The notes: generated from the letters alone by a model not told the origin. Positions 50,304-60,429 are shown, counted from the first letter of the stretch. The stretch is 64,000 nucleotides of DNA from Methylosinus trichosporium OB3b (GCF_002752655.1 NZ_CP023737.1:3124001-3188000), one strand, 5' to 3'. Made by a program: numbers and translations.

Positions 50304-51239
50304 TCACGCGCCGCCTGCGCCGAAGCGCCAAACTGGAATTCCGAGCTTGCGAGCCTTGTCGGCGAGATTCTCCTGGATGCCGGTTCCGGGAAAGACGATG
50401 ACGCCGATCGGCAAGACCTCCAGCATCGCGTCGTTGCGCTTGAAGGGCGCCGCCTTGGCGTGCTTGGCCCAGTCGGGCTTGAAGGCGATCTGCGGAACCT
50501 TGCGGTGGTCGGCCCAGCGTGCGGCGATCCGTTCGACGCCTTTCGGGCTGCCGCCATGCAGCAGCACCATGTCCGGGTGCTTGGCGCGGACCTGGTCGAG
50601 CTTCGCCCAGATCAGGCGATGGTCGTTGAAGTCGAGGCCGCCAGTCACAGCGATCTTCGGACCGGCGGGCAACAGCACCTCGTTCTCGGAGCGCTTCTTC
50701 GCTGCGAGGAAGTCCCGGCTGTCGATCATCGCCGAAGTGAGATTGCGGTGATTGACCATCGATCCGCCGCGCGGTCGCCAGGACGATCCTGTGTGACGCT
50801 CGTAATGCTCGGCGGCCTGATCGCGCATCAGCTCGAAAGCGTCACGGCGCTCGAGGAGCGTCTGCCCTTCGGCCGTGAGGCGCTCCAGCTCGACGGATTT
50901 CACCTCGCCGCCATCCTGCTCGCGCTGCGAGCGGCGTTGCGCCTGCTCATTGTCGTCGAGTTCGCGCTCGATCCGCTCCACGGCGCGGTGAAAGAGATTG
51001 ACGGTCGACCAGAGCATGTCGCCGAGATCCGGCTCGAGGCGGGTGTCCTGCAATGCCGCGATCAGCGCGTCGAAGATGTCGGCGACGGCTCCCGAGACGA
51101 TGCGCCCTTCCGGCAATGGCCTCGGATCGGGTTCGTCCTGAAAGGGGCGATAGCCGTAGAGCTGCAATTCCTGGAGGATATGGTTGGTCGGGGATGACGC
51201 GTGCGGCTCGTGGCGGTTATCGTCGCGATCGGTGATCAT
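50304..51239 (-). CDS. DUF2493 domain protein
   Basis: Product of 311 residues from the ATG at 51239. The N-terminal half is helical (ERIERELDDNEQAQRRSQRE), the C-terminal half is the DUF2493 Rossmann-like domain: GPKIAVTGGLDFNDHRLIWAKL, DMVLLHGGSPKGVERIAARW and IGVIVFPGTG. That domain resembles the SLOG/YspA nucleotide-binding fold. Its role on mobile elements is not known. The leader element at 51312-51433 lies 72 bases upstream. Confidence 0.88.
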   Translation of the reverse strand: MITDRDDNRHEPHASSPTNHILQELQLYGYRPFQDEPDPRPLPEGRIVSGAVADIFDALIAALQDTRLEPDLGDMLWSTVNLFHRAVERIERELDDNEQAQRRSQREQDGGEVKSVELERLTAEGQTLLERRDAFELMRDQAAEHYERHTGSSWRPRGGSMVNHRNLTSAMIDSRDFLAAKKRSENEVLLPAGPKIAVTGGLDFNDHRLIWAKLDQVRAKHPDMVLLHGGSPKGVERIAARWADHRKVPQIAFKPDWAKHAKAAPFKRNDAMLEVLPIGVIVFPGTGIQENLADKARKLGIPVWRFGAGGA

Positions 51240-51311
51240 GGCGCTTCCTTTCGTCGGATCGACCGCGCCCATCGCGGCCTTCATGGCGACGAAAGCGGCG
51301 GGCGGAGCGGA

Positions 51312-51433
51312 CCTGCACCCGCAGCGAAGCGAAGGGCCGGAGCGCAGCGGAGGACGGCGAAGGCCGGCTATTTTGCCTCGCGATGGAAAGCGGCCGCAGG
51401 CCGCGCCGGAAAATAGTCGGCCGCAGCCGTTGC
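51312..51433 (-). ncRNA. Conserved 5' leader element, copy B
   Basis: Similar to 47674-47783 over most of its length; here the region also forms self-complementary pieces, for example CTATTTT at 51368-51374 region with AAAATAG near 51413-51419, flanking a GCGGCCGCAGGCCGCG core. It precedes the DUF2493 gene by 72 bases. A leader RNA or a conserved binding site is likely. Confidence 0.5.
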
Positions 51434-51569
51434 CGATCCGAGCCGCCTGCCGATCGATCGCCCTCTGAAGAAGGCCGTGGGGGGCGGACCTCTCCGACAA
51501 TTCAGGAAGCGTCATCATCAACGTGACGTGAATCCGCCGGCAGCGAGCATCAGCCCCTTCAGCCCGAGC

Positions 51570-52631
51570 CTATGCCGCCAGCTCCATGAAGCGCGCGACG
51601 TCCTGCGGGGCGATCTGCACACGTACGGCCGCCCGGATTACATCGAGCCCGAGCAGCCGCAGATCTTCATTGAAGTCGCCGAGTGTCGGAGACAGCACGA
51701 TCGCCTCGATTCCGAGCTGTTGCGCCCGGTCGATCAACGCCGTCACCGCGCCGTCGCCGGCCGGATCATCGTCTCGCGCGATGTAAAGTCGGCGCAATGT
51801 GTCGGAGAAGATGATGGCGGAGAGATGCGCCGCGGACAGAGCCGCGGCCATCGGCATGGTCGGAAGCGCCGATCGCAGCGACAGAACAGTTTCGACGCCT
51901 TCGCCCGCCGCCATGACCTCGCCCGCCACGCCGAAGCGGACCGCATGGCCGTTGAGATCGCCCATCGCCCGTCTCGGCGTTTCGATCGGCGCCTTTCCGA
52001 GCGTCGTCTCCGAGAAGCCGCGAGGATCGAGCCATGTGCGATGCACGCCGGTCAGGCGCCCGTCGAGGTCCGTGACGGAGGCGATCATCGCCGGCCAGAT
52101 TTCGGTCGGGGAGTGCTCGTCCGGCCGGTGATAGCAGTGAGGATGAAAGCGGAGCGATCCGGTTTCGTGCAAAGCGGTAATGCCGCGATTGCGCAGATAC
52201 GTTTCTGCGAGAGTCCCGGAAATCGGCTGCGACATGGCGAAGAGCCGCCGCGCTGACTCCCGCGAGTCGGCAAGTGTCGAAGGTGATCTTGTCCTCTTCT
52301 TCATCAACGCGGGCTCCGGGAGCGGCAGGCTGAGGAACAAGCGCGCCTCGGCCACAGTGTCCTTGAATTCTGCGAAGCCGCAACTCTCGCGGATCACGTC
52401 GAGCAGATCGCCGTGCTCGCTGGTCGCGGCGTCCAGCCAACGCCCGGCGGCGCCCTTGCCTTCTGTGGGCCCGGTCAAGCGGACGAACATTGAGCGGCCG
52501 GGCGTGTTGCGGACATCGCCGACCAGCCAATAGCGGCCTTCGCGATGTCCATTGGAGAGATAGTGGCGGCACACCGCCTCGGCCTGTCGGCCGAGACGTT
52601 GCGCAAGGTCGGAGGCGTCGGGACGAGCCAT
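51570..52631 (-). CDS. Toprim-domain DNA primase-like protein
   Basis: Product of 353 residues. Toprim domain in the second half: VMAAGEGVETVLSLRSALP (the conserved Glu) and RLYIARDDDPAGDGAV (DxD), as in primases and topoisomerases. The N-terminal part (about 30-130) shows a DUF7146-like region with RYWLVGDVRN and HGDLLDVI. It lies one base behind the strawberry-notch gene. A role in replication or in establishing single-stranded DNA after transfer is plausible. Confidence 0.88.
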   Translation of the reverse strand: MARPDASDLAQRLGRQAEAVCRHYLSNGHREGRYWLVGDVRNTPGRSMFVRLTGPTEGKGAAGRWLDAATSEHGDLLDVIRESCGFAEFKDTVAEARLFLSLPLPEPALMKKRTRSPSTLADSRESARRLFAMSQPISGTLAETYLRNRGITALHETGSLRFHPHCYHRPDEHSPTEIWPAMIASVTDLDGRLTGVHRTWLDPRGFSETTLGKAPIETPRRAMGDLNGHAVRFGVAGEVMAAGEGVETVLSLRSALPTMPMAAALSAAHLSAIIFSDTLRRLYIARDDDPAGDGAVTALIDRAQQLGIEAIVLSPTLGDFNEDLRLLGLDVIRAAVRVQIAPQDVARFMELAA

Positions 52632-52632
52632 G

Positions 52633-55600
52633 TCACGCAGCCTCCTTGTCGCTGACGCGCTGGAGCGGATAGCGCTCCATCAATTTCGCCAGCACGGCCG
52701 AGCCGCTCGCGTCGACAGGCACGAACATGCGCAGCTTCCACGAGATGATCTCGTGGAACAGCCCATAGGCGGAGAGGCGGTCGCGCATGGCGTCGGTGAA
52801 CCCCGACAGCTCGATGCGGTACGCGCCCATGACGCGGACGCGGCGAAGCTGGAGATCGTCGGCAAGGTGGACGACGGCGCGGCCATCGGTCAGGACGGCG
52901 AATGCGTCCTCCGCGGACAGATCGACCGCGCCGCTCGCGAGGGCTCCCGCGACCCAGGCAGGCGTGACCCGGCGTCCGATGATGCGCTCGCCATCGTCGG
53001 TCTGGAGGCGATAGACCCGCGTCGAGTCCTTCGGCAGGCGTTTCCAGATCGGCAGCAGCAGGCCGGCGACGATATGGATCGTGCTGTCGGAAAATTCCGG
53101 CACGGCGGCGACCTCGGCGCTCCACGCGGCGGCGAATGCGTCCCGGTCGGCCTCGGTCCAATGGCTTTCCTCCCTCATCTTCAGCGAAGCATAGTGCTGC
53201 TCCATCGGTCGGATCAGGCGCACGCGCCGCTCGATCTCGCCATCGTCGAGCATCAGCGACGGCGCAGGCAGTTGAACCGCAGCTCGCCCAGAGCGCTCAT
53301 TGACGAGCGGTATCGCGCGCCGATCGGCGAGAAGATCGAGCGCCCGGTCGAGCGTCAGCGGATGATTGCGCTCGCGCTGCGTGATCGTCAGCAGGCGCGT
53401 CTCCGCGCCTGTGCCGGGATGGACGTAAATGGTCCGGCGATCGGTGACGAGGAAACTCTCGGCCCGCAGCGTCTCGAGTCCGACGTCATAGACGCCCGCG
53501 GCAATGGCGCCTTCGATTTTCGCGTTCAGCAATTGCTCGAAGGCCGTGAACAGCACACCCTGGAGCTCGATGGTGAGGGCCAGCAATCGGTTGAGGAAGG
53601 TCGTGATCGGCGGCAGATCGTCCTTGATCCCGTTCGAATCCGTCAGCGACAATCCGGTCGCCTCTTCGAAAGTCTGCAGGGAACAGCCGTCGATCTTGCC
53701 GCGGACGAGCAGCAGATAGAGCTGGCGCAGCGCATCGCACGCGTAACGGCTCTCGAGATTGTCTTCGGGACGGAACAGGCCCTGGCCGCCGGTCTGACGT
53801 TGGCCGCGCGTGATCGCGCCCAGTGTGTCGAGCCGCCGCGCGATCGTGCTGAGGAAACGCTTCTCCGCCTTCACATCCGTCGCGATCGGCCTGAATAACG
53901 GCGGTTGCGCTTGGTTCGTCCGGTTGGTGCGGCCGAGCCCTTGGATGGCGGCGTCGGCCTTCCAGCCCGGCTCGAGCAGATAGTGGACGCGCAGCCGATG
54001 GTTCCGCGCCGACAGTTCGGCGTGGTAGCTACGCCCGGTGCCGCCGGCGTCCGAGAACACCAGGATGCGCTTCTGATCGTCCATGAATGCGGCGGTCTCG
54101 GCGAGATTGGCTGAGCCTGCGCGGCTCTCGACCACGAGGCGGTCGCCCTTGCGGACGATGCGGCGCGAACGACCGGTCACTTCCGCTACCATGTCGGCGC
54201 CGAAACGCTGGACGATCTGGTCGAGCGCGCCGGGGACCGGCGGCAGGCTGGCGAGCTGTTCGATCAGCCGATCGCGGCGAGCGACGGCCTCGCGGCTTTC
54301 AACCGGCTGGCCGTCACGGAACACGGGCCGGGAGGAGAGATTGCCCTCGCTGTCCGTGAAGGGCTCATAGAGCTGCACGGGGAAGGAATGGGCGAGATAG
54401 TCGAGAACATACTCCCTCGGAGTGATGTCGACGCGGACGTCGTTCCATTCCTCGGTCGGGATCTCGGCGAGCCGACGCTCCATCAGCGCTTCGCCGGTCG
54501 AGACGATCTGCACCACGACCGCGTGACCTTCCCCGAGATCGCGGTCGATCGACCGGATCAGGGTCGGCGTTTTCATCGAGGTCAGCAGATGGCCGAAGAA
54601 GCGCTGCTTCGCCGACTCGAAGGCCGAGCGCGCGGCCGACTTCGCCTGGCGGTTCAATGCGCCGCCGCTCTCGCCGGTGATGTTGGCGGCCTGCATCGCC
54701 GCGTCGAGATTGTTATGGATGATCGAGAAGGCACCGGCATAGGCGTCGTAGATGCGGCGCTGCTCGTCGGTGAGCCGATGCTCGACCAGCTCGTATTCGA
54801 CGCCCTCATAGCTGAGCGAGCGCGCCGTATAGAGGCCGAGGGCGCGAAGGTCACGGGCGAGCACCTCCATCGCCGCGACGCCGCCGGCGTCGATCGCGTC
54901 GACGAACTCGGCGCGCGTGGCGAACGGAAAATCCTCGCCGCCCCAGAGGCCGAGGCGCTGGGCGTAGGCAAGATTATGGACCGTGGTGGCCCCGGTCGCC
55001 GAGACATAGACCACGCGTGCATTCGGCAGCGCGTGCTGGAGGCGAAGTCCTGCGCGGCCTTGCTGCGAGGCGGCCTGGTCGCCGCGTTCGCCCTTGCCGC
55101 CGGCGGCGTTCTGCATGGCGTGGCTCTCGTCGAAGATGATCACCCCGTCGAAATCGGGGCCCAACCATTCGACGATCTGCCGCACGCGGGAAACCTTCTC
55201 GCCGCGCTCGTCGGACCGCAGCGTAGCATAGGTCAAAAATAGGATACCTTCGTGCAGCGAGATCGGCTTGCCCTGGGGGAAACGAGAGAGCGGCGTGACG
55301 AGCAGTCGCTCCATGCCGAGGGCCGACCAGTCGCGCTGCGCATCCTCGAGCAGCTTGTCGGATTTGGAGATCCACAACGCCCTGCGGCGACGCTGCATCC
55401 AATTGTCGAGGATGATACCTGCCGACTGACGGCCCTTGCCGGCGCCGGTCCCGTCGCCGAGCATGAAGCCGCGGCGGAAGCGAACGGCGTTCTCGGCGTC
55501 ATCCCGCGCGGCTGCGACGACGTCGAACGTCTCGTCGACCGTCCACGAGCCGGCGAGAAACGCCGAATGGGTTTCGCCGGCGTAGATGACTGTTTCGAGC

Positions 55601-56961
55601 TGGGCGTCGGAGAGCAGGCCGTCCGAGATAATGTTCGTCGGCAGCCGTGGCCGATAGCTCGGCTTCGGTGGCGCGACCGAGGCCATGGCGGCGGATTGCA
55701 CCAGCTTGGTGGGGTGGGCCTGAGAACCGGGAATACGGATCGCCTGCAATCCGTATTCTTCATAGATGGCATCCGTCAGGCGCGCGCCTTCCGACGGCGT
55801 CCAGTCGATGGTCTCATAAGCAAGCTCGACGCCCTCAGGGGCGCTGGAAAGCATCTCTCGGCGAACCGGAGCATTTCGAACAGAAGCAATCGTCGCCGTG
55901 CGCGGGCGTGGACTGCCGATCGGCGCGGGCAGTATGGCGACCGGCAGACGCGGGGGCATCAACTCGCCGATCCACGCGAGGAGCGTCGTCACATCTGGCG
56001 CGATGCCGAGCGACGCCGGAAAGACGGTCGGATCGTCCGCCGGCAGCTTGTCGATGATCGTGAGCCGTGTTTCGACCGTCGTGCCGTGCTTCGCGTAGAC
56101 GACGCCGTCTATCACGACGGAAAAGACGACGCGGCCGCGCCGCTGAAGGCCGATGAAGGCGTCTCGCCAAGCCGACGCGTCGGGCGCGAAGGTCGCGCCC
56201 GTGATCGTGACCAGGCGGCCGCCATCGGCCAGTCGCGCCAGGGCGGAGGCGATGTGACGATAGGCGGCGTCCGCCGTGCGGCCGGAGACATTCGCCACGG
56301 CCGAGAACGGCGGATTCATCAGCACGATGGAGGGAACGATCGCCGGATCGAGGTGATCGTCGATCTGCGCCGCATCGAAACGGGTGATCGGAGCGAAGGG
56401 AAAAAGAAGCGAGAGAAGTTCCGCGCGGGTCTCTGCGAGCTCGTTGAGAATGAGGGATGCGCCGGCCATCTCGGCGAGAATGGCGAGCAGTCCGGTGCCG
56501 GCCGAGGGTTCGAGAACGCGGTCGGCGGGCGAAATCGCGGCCGCGGCGAGAACCGCGAGGCCGAGCGGGATCGGCGTCGAGAATTGCTGAAAGGTCTCGC
56601 TCTCCTCGGACCGGTGCGTATGCGTCGGCAAGATGTCCGCGATCTTCGACAGCATCGGAAGTGCGGCGGCCGGAGAGCCGGCTTTGCGGAGAAGCGCCTT
56701 TCCGCATTTGCGCAGGAACAGAGCCGTCGTCGCCTCGCAGGCGTCATAGCCCATTTTCCAGTCCCAGGCGCCGGAGGCGTCCGATGCGCCGAAGGCGGAT
56801 TCCATCGCCGAGCGAAGAATGGCGGCGTCGATGCGTCGGCCATGTTCGAGATGGGGAAGGAGACGGCGAGCCGCGTCGGCGATCGCCAAGCCGGTAGAAG
56901 AATGACGGTCGGGGGTCGACGCAGCCGCGTCGGCGGCCGCAGGAGCAGACTTCTTGGACAT
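52633..56961 (-). CDS. Strawberry-notch family helicase with N-terminal methyltransferase domain
   Basis: Product of 1442 residues from the ATG at 56961. Residues 125-300: adenine-methyltransferase-like domain with VLEPSAGTGLLAILAEM and LMNPPFSAV (NPPF at 216-219). Residues 530-1250: superfamily 2 helicase of strawberry-notch type with LGDGTGAGKGRQ (Walker A), IIFDESHAMQNAAGG (DESH box) and YVSATGATTVHNL, later VFSDAGGTGRSYHA and GLGRTNRTNQAQPP. Such proteins are common on alphaproteobacterial conjugative elements; they may protect entering DNA. Confidence 0.92.
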   Translation of the reverse strand: MSKKSAPAAADAAASTPDRHSSTGLAIADAARRLLPHLEHGRRIDAAILRSAMESAFGASDASGAWDWKMGYDACEATTALFLRKCGKALLRKAGSPAAALPMLSKIADILPTHTHRSEESETFQQFSTPIPLGLAVLAAAAISPADRVLEPSAGTGLLAILAEMAGASLILNELAETRAELLSLLFPFAPITRFDAAQIDDHLDPAIVPSIVLMNPPFSAVANVSGRTADAAYRHIASALARLADGGRLVTITGATFAPDASAWRDAFIGLQRRGRVVFSVVIDGVVYAKHGTTVETRLTIIDKLPADDPTVFPASLGIAPDVTTLLAWIGELMPPRLPVAILPAPIGSPRPRTATIASVRNAPVRREMLSSAPEGVELAYETIDWTPSEGARLTDAIYEEYGLQAIRIPGSQAHPTKLVQSAAMASVAPPKPSYRPRLPTNIISDGLLSDAQLETVIYAGETHSAFLAGSWTVDETFDVVAAARDDAENAVRFRRGFMLGDGTGAGKGRQSAGIILDNWMQRRRRALWISKSDKLLEDAQRDWSALGMERLLVTPLSRFPQGKPISLHEGILFLTYATLRSDERGEKVSRVRQIVEWLGPDFDGVIIFDESHAMQNAAGGKGERGDQAASQQGRAGLRLQHALPNARVVYVSATGATTVHNLAYAQRLGLWGGEDFPFATRAEFVDAIDAGGVAAMEVLARDLRALGLYTARSLSYEGVEYELVEHRLTDEQRRIYDAYAGAFSIIHNNLDAAMQAANITGESGGALNRQAKSAARSAFESAKQRFFGHLLTSMKTPTLIRSIDRDLGEGHAVVVQIVSTGEALMERRLAEIPTEEWNDVRVDITPREYVLDYLAHSFPVQLYEPFTDSEGNLSSRPVFRDGQPVESREAVARRDRLIEQLASLPPVPGALDQIVQRFGADMVAEVTGRSRRIVRKGDRLVVESRAGSANLAETAAFMDDQKRILVFSDAGGTGRSYHAELSARNHRLRVHYLLEPGWKADAAIQGLGRTNRTNQAQPPLFRPIATDVKAEKRFLSTIARRLDTLGAITRGQRQTGGQGLFRPEDNLESRYACDALRQLYLLLVRGKIDGCSLQTFEEATGLSLTDSNGIKDDLPPITTFLNRLLALTIELQGVLFTAFEQLLNAKIEGAIAAGVYDVGLETLRAESFLVTDRRTIYVHPGTGAETRLLTITQRERNHPLTLDRALDLLADRRAIPLVNERSGRAAVQLPAPSLMLDDGEIERRVRLIRPMEQHYASLKMREESHWTEADRDAFAAAWSAEVAAVPEFSDSTIHIVAGLLLPIWKRLPKDSTRVYRLQTDDGERIIGRRVTPAWVAGALASGAVDLSAEDAFAVLTDGRAVVHLADDLQLRRVRVMGAYRIELSGFTDAMRDRLSAYGLFHEIISWKLRMFVPVDASGSAVLAKLMERYPLQRVSDKEAA

Positions 56962-57204
56962 GGGAGAGGTCTCGGGAGAGCGGGAGCGGACGAGCCGGCT
57001 GGCGCTCTCTCTCGAACCAGCCGGGCTCGCTCCCCCCGGCCGAACTCTTCCTCTCACGGCGTTCCGGGATGGTCGCGCATGGGCCGTTGCGGTCCGCCGG
57101 ACCGAACGATCTCGACGGCTCGCCGCGAGAGCGCCATTGTGGAACTTTCGACAGCCGGCATGAAAAATGGCGGAGCGCTTGCCGTCGCTCCGCCGAAAGA
57201 TCAT

Positions 57205-59316
57205 TCAGCCACAATCGGAATCGGCGCTCTCTTTCGCTTCATCGTCCGAGAGAAACTCAGGCAGCTCTTCGGATTCGTCGGCTGTTTCGCCCGCTTCGAG
57301 ATCAGCCTGTTCGACGTCGTCGAGCCGCAAAGGCTCCGGCAGCCAGCCGGTGTCGGCGAGCAAGCGTTCGGCCTCGATCGCCATCTCGCCCTTTTTCAAA
57401 TGATCGATGAGCTGGACGGCCCGTTCGTCCTTGGCCTCGCGAACGGCGTCCAGGATACGGCGCTTCGGCACGCGACCGAGATAATTGTCGACGGTCGGCT
57501 TCCAACCGGCGTCGACCATGTTCAAGCCGACCGCTCGAGCGAGCCGGTCCGCGTGCTTCAAGCGCTGTTGCACGGAATGCGCCGTAACTGCGCCGCCGGC
57601 ATAGCGGTCAGCTTTTTCGTGGAGGGCGTTGACCCCATGGGCGACACAATGCGCGAGCAGCGCGAGGCGATGCGCGTCGTCGAGGTCGACGAGCCAGTCC
57701 CAGAGCGCTCGGTCGTCCCTCGGAATATCTGCCTTCCACGCGTCATGCCGCTCGGCGATCGCTCGCGAACAGGAGCTGTTCTTCAGATCCGCAGCCTGGA
57801 TGGGAAAGGAGACCTGTCGGAGCGAGACCTCCAGGCATCCGCCCGAGGCCGAGCCGAAGTGGAACGTGTCGGTGACGAACTTGTGCAGCAATGCCGTCAT
57901 GGCGACGCGCGGATTGTTGGCGATACGGTCCTGCAGCGCCAATGTCCTGTGCGCCGTCAGCTCGATCGTCAGCCGCTCGGGCAGCGGTCCTGGCGCATCG
58001 TTTTCGTCGTCCTCCGATTCGACGGCGCGACCTCCGACGGTGATGACGGTGTGATGCGCGGAGGTCGCAATCGGCGGTGAGCCGGCGCCAGCGCTTGTCA
58101 CCTCCTCTTTGCTCTCGTCATGCGCGGGCGGCTCGTCCTCGGGCCGTACATAGCCGCGCTCGATAGATAGAAAGCCTTCGGCGTCGACGCTGACGAATGC
58201 TCCGCCGCGCGCGATGTCGGCCAGGTCGAAGCTCCGCGGACGATTTTGCAGCTCGGAGAGCGCTGTTTCGATCTCTCCGAGGCGCTGGTCTACGTCCTCC
58301 GGCAACTCGTCGACTTTTTCATATTCGGTCTCCAGGCTCTCATATTCGGCCTCAAGCGAATCGATCGTCGCCTGTTCCTCGTTGGTCGGCTCGGTAGGCG
58401 CGCCGGCGAGTTCTCTCAGCCCATTCGTATGTCCGAACGGAAACGAGACCGCGACCTCGACCCATTTCCAGCCCTCGGCGGCGACCGCTTCCGCCGCCGC
58501 CTTCAACTTCTCGATGACGAGGCTGTCGAGCAACGTGACATTTTCCAGCCAACCGCCGTCGTCGTGCTGGAACAGGTCGCGCATGACGATTCCGCCCGCC
58601 TCTTCATACGCGTCGAGGCCGACGAAGACGGCTCGGCGATCGGCGGCTCGCACCGCCTTTTCCGTCAGCATGCGCCGGATCTGGTAAGGCTCTTTGGACC
58701 AGGATTTTTCCAGCGTCGCCCAAACCTGCTCCTGCCGAGCGTGGTCCGACGAAACGGTGAAGGCCATCAACTGCTCCAGTGACATTCCGTCTTCGGCGTA
58801 GACGTCGAGGAGCTTCTCGGTGACGGTGGTCAGCCGAAGCCGCTGCTTCACGACATTGACGCCGATGAAAAAGGCGGCGGCGATGTCCTCCTCGGACTTG
58901 CCTTTGGCTTGCATCGCCTGAAAGGCGCGGAATTGGTCGAGTGGATGCAGCGGCGCGCGCTGAATGTTTTCGGCGAGCGAATCGTCTTCCGCGAGGATGT
59001 CGCTCGCAGGGTCCCGGACAACGCAGGGGACGGGCGCCGTTTTGGCGAGCCGCTTCTGTTTGACCAGAAGCTCGAGCGCTCTGTAGCGGCGGCCGCCCGC
59101 AGGAATCTCGAACATGCCGGTCTCGGCGCCGTCGGCGTCGAGCACGGGCCGGACGTTCAGGCCCTGGAGCAGTGTGCGGCGCGCGATGTCCTCGGCGAGC
59201 TCCTCGATCGAGACGCCGGCTTTCACGCGCCGGACATTCGCCTGGGAGAGGACGAGCTTGTTAAAAGGGATGTCGCGCGAGGACGACAATGTGAGCTTCT
59301 GGGCAGCAGTAGCCAT
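57205..59316 (-). CDS. parB: ParB/RepB/Spo0J-type protein with C-terminal extension
   Basis: Product of 703 residues from the ATG at 59316. The ParB N-terminal nuclease-like domain (about 15-120) has IPAGGRRYRALELLVKQKRL and SLAENIQRAPLHPLDQFRAF; a KorB/HTH-like region follows (about 125-180, SEEDIAAAFFIGVNVVKQRL). The remaining 500 residues have an acidic coiled coil (SLEAEYESLETEYEKVDELP) and an unknown domain. It is much longer than partition ParB and may act in gene control or DNA processing. Confidence 0.9.
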   Translation of the reverse strand: MATAAQKLTLSSSRDIPFNKLVLSQANVRRVKAGVSIEELAEDIARRTLLQGLNVRPVLDADGAETGMFEIPAGGRRYRALELLVKQKRLAKTAPVPCVVRDPASDILAEDDSLAENIQRAPLHPLDQFRAFQAMQAKGKSEEDIAAAFFIGVNVVKQRLRLTTVTEKLLDVYAEDGMSLEQLMAFTVSSDHARQEQVWATLEKSWSKEPYQIRRMLTEKAVRAADRRAVFVGLDAYEEAGGIVMRDLFQHDDGGWLENVTLLDSLVIEKLKAAAEAVAAEGWKWVEVAVSFPFGHTNGLRELAGAPTEPTNEEQATIDSLEAEYESLETEYEKVDELPEDVDQRLGEIETALSELQNRPRSFDLADIARGGAFVSVDAEGFLSIERGYVRPEDEPPAHDESKEEVTSAGAGSPPIATSAHHTVITVGGRAVESEDDENDAPGPLPERLTIELTAHRTLALQDRIANNPRVAMTALLHKFVTDTFHFGSASGGCLEVSLRQVSFPIQAADLKNSSCSRAIAERHDAWKADIPRDDRALWDWLVDLDDAHRLALLAHCVAHGVNALHEKADRYAGGAVTAHSVQQRLKHADRLARAVGLNMVDAGWKPTVDNYLGRVPKRRILDAVREAKDERAVQLIDHLKKGEMAIEAERLLADTGWLPEPLRLDDVEQADLEAGETADESEELPEFLSDDEAKESADSDCG

Positions 59317-59372
59317 CGGGAAAACTCCATGACAGGCGGCTGAAAAACCTCTTTCCAGCCCTTGACCCGTCA

Positions 59373-59412
59373 CAAAAACCGGCGCCGCCCTCTGACTTTG
59401 AGGACGGCGCCG
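59373..59412 (-). terminator. Rho-independent terminator or attenuator before parB
   Basis: A GC-rich stem, CGGCGCCGCCCTC (59380-59392) against GAGGACGGCGCCG (59400-59412) with one mismatch, is followed on the minus strand by GGTTTTTG (59373-59380). It follows the ardC-PAPS reductase operon and lies only 57 bases before the parB start, so it may also act as an attenuator of parB. Confidence 0.75.
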
Positions 59413-59478
59413 CGGGACCGATCCGGAAAGCCGCAAAGCCGGAGACCCGCTTTCCCGCGTTTCCGGGTCTCAGGGCAT

Positions 59479-60429
59479 TCACACGCCGCACATCCCCTCA
59501 CACTCGTTCGGCCAGAGATCGAGCTGGCCGTGGTCGCCGGCCGTGGAGAGATCGGCCTCGTCGAGCGGCACGGCCGAGCGATGCAGGAAGACCTCGCCGC
59601 GGATGCCGCGAAAGCCTGTGCGAATGGTATGATCGATCGCGATCGCGTCGGCCCAGGCCGAGGGATCGTGGTCACGCATCTGCCGCCAATGGGCGTCGGA
59701 ATGAAACGGACAGCCGATGCAGGCGCTTTTCGGCGGACGCGGATAGTCTCGCCGTTCCAGCCAGCGCAGGCAGTCGCGACGCGACATTCCCTTCTCGACC
59801 AGCGGCCAGCGATTGACCTGCCAGTCCTCGAAGGAGGGCTTCATGCGGATCGTCTCGTCGAGCGAGACGCCGATCCATTGCTCGACGATCGGCGCGCCGG
59901 GCGAGCGGCGCCCGGCAAGGCCGACGAGTTCGCGCACCTTCCGCCGGATCGGCGCGATCTTATACTCCTTGGTGCATTGGCGACGGATCATCCCGACGTC
60001 GATCCGGTCGGCCGGCGCGATGCGTTCGCCGACAACGACCAATCGGCCATCTGCATCCTCGTCGAACACCGGCATGGCCGCGCCCGCCGGCGTGACATTG
60101 CGGGTGAAGGCCGGGATGGAGGCCCAGCGCGCGCCTCGCGCGCCGGCGATCAGATTGTCGCGGATGTTGCCGGCGGAGACGATATGGACAGGAAACGGCA
60201 GGACGTTCGGCGAGCGGAGCCAGGCGAGGTGTCGATAGACAGCCTTCGGCTCCCATTCCGTGTTGGCGAAGATGGCGCAGTCGGGCATCGGGCCGACCTC
60301 GCCGTGCGCGGCCATGAGCGCGAGCGTCGTCGACTGCACGCCGGCGCCGAGGCTCAGCACGCGGAGCCGGATCGCGTTCGGCCCAGGCGCGCGCGTGGCG
60401 ACGAGGGGTGGGAGGAGATCCGGCGTCAT
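59479..60429 (-). CDS. PAPS reductase-like adenine nucleotide alpha hydrolase
   Basis: Product of 316 residues from the ATG at 60429, overlapping the ardC stop (ATGA). The PP-loop is LSLGAGVQSTTLALMAAHGE (about 25-44), and DCAIFANTEWEPKAVYRHLAW is the adjoining strand-helix. Cysteines RRQCTKEYKI and SACIGCPFHSD may bind an iron-sulfur cluster or zinc. Such proteins occur in the same backbone of many elements; DNA or nucleotide modification is more likely than sulfate assimilation. Confidence 0.85.
   Translation of the reverse strand: MTPDLLPPLVATRAPGPNAIRLRVLSLGAGVQSTTLALMAAHGEVGPMPDCAIFANTEWEPKAVYRHLAWLRSPNVLPFPVHIVSAGNIRDNLIAGARGARWASIPAFTRNVTPAGAAMPVFDEDADGRLVVVGERIAPADRIDVGMIRRQCTKEYKIAPIRRKVRELVGLAGRRSPGAPIVEQWIGVSLDETIRMKPSFEDWQVNRWPLVEKGMSRRDCLRWLERRDYPRPPKSACIGCPFHSDAHWRQMRDHDPSAWADAIAIDHTIRTGFRGIRGEVFLHRSAVPLDEADLSTAGDHGQLDLWPNECEGMCGV

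Noticed and set aside
55252..58080. Plus-strand open frame of 942 codons
   Set aside because: It runs antisense across two clear genes (strawberry-notch helicase and parB), with no recognisable domain or ribosome site.
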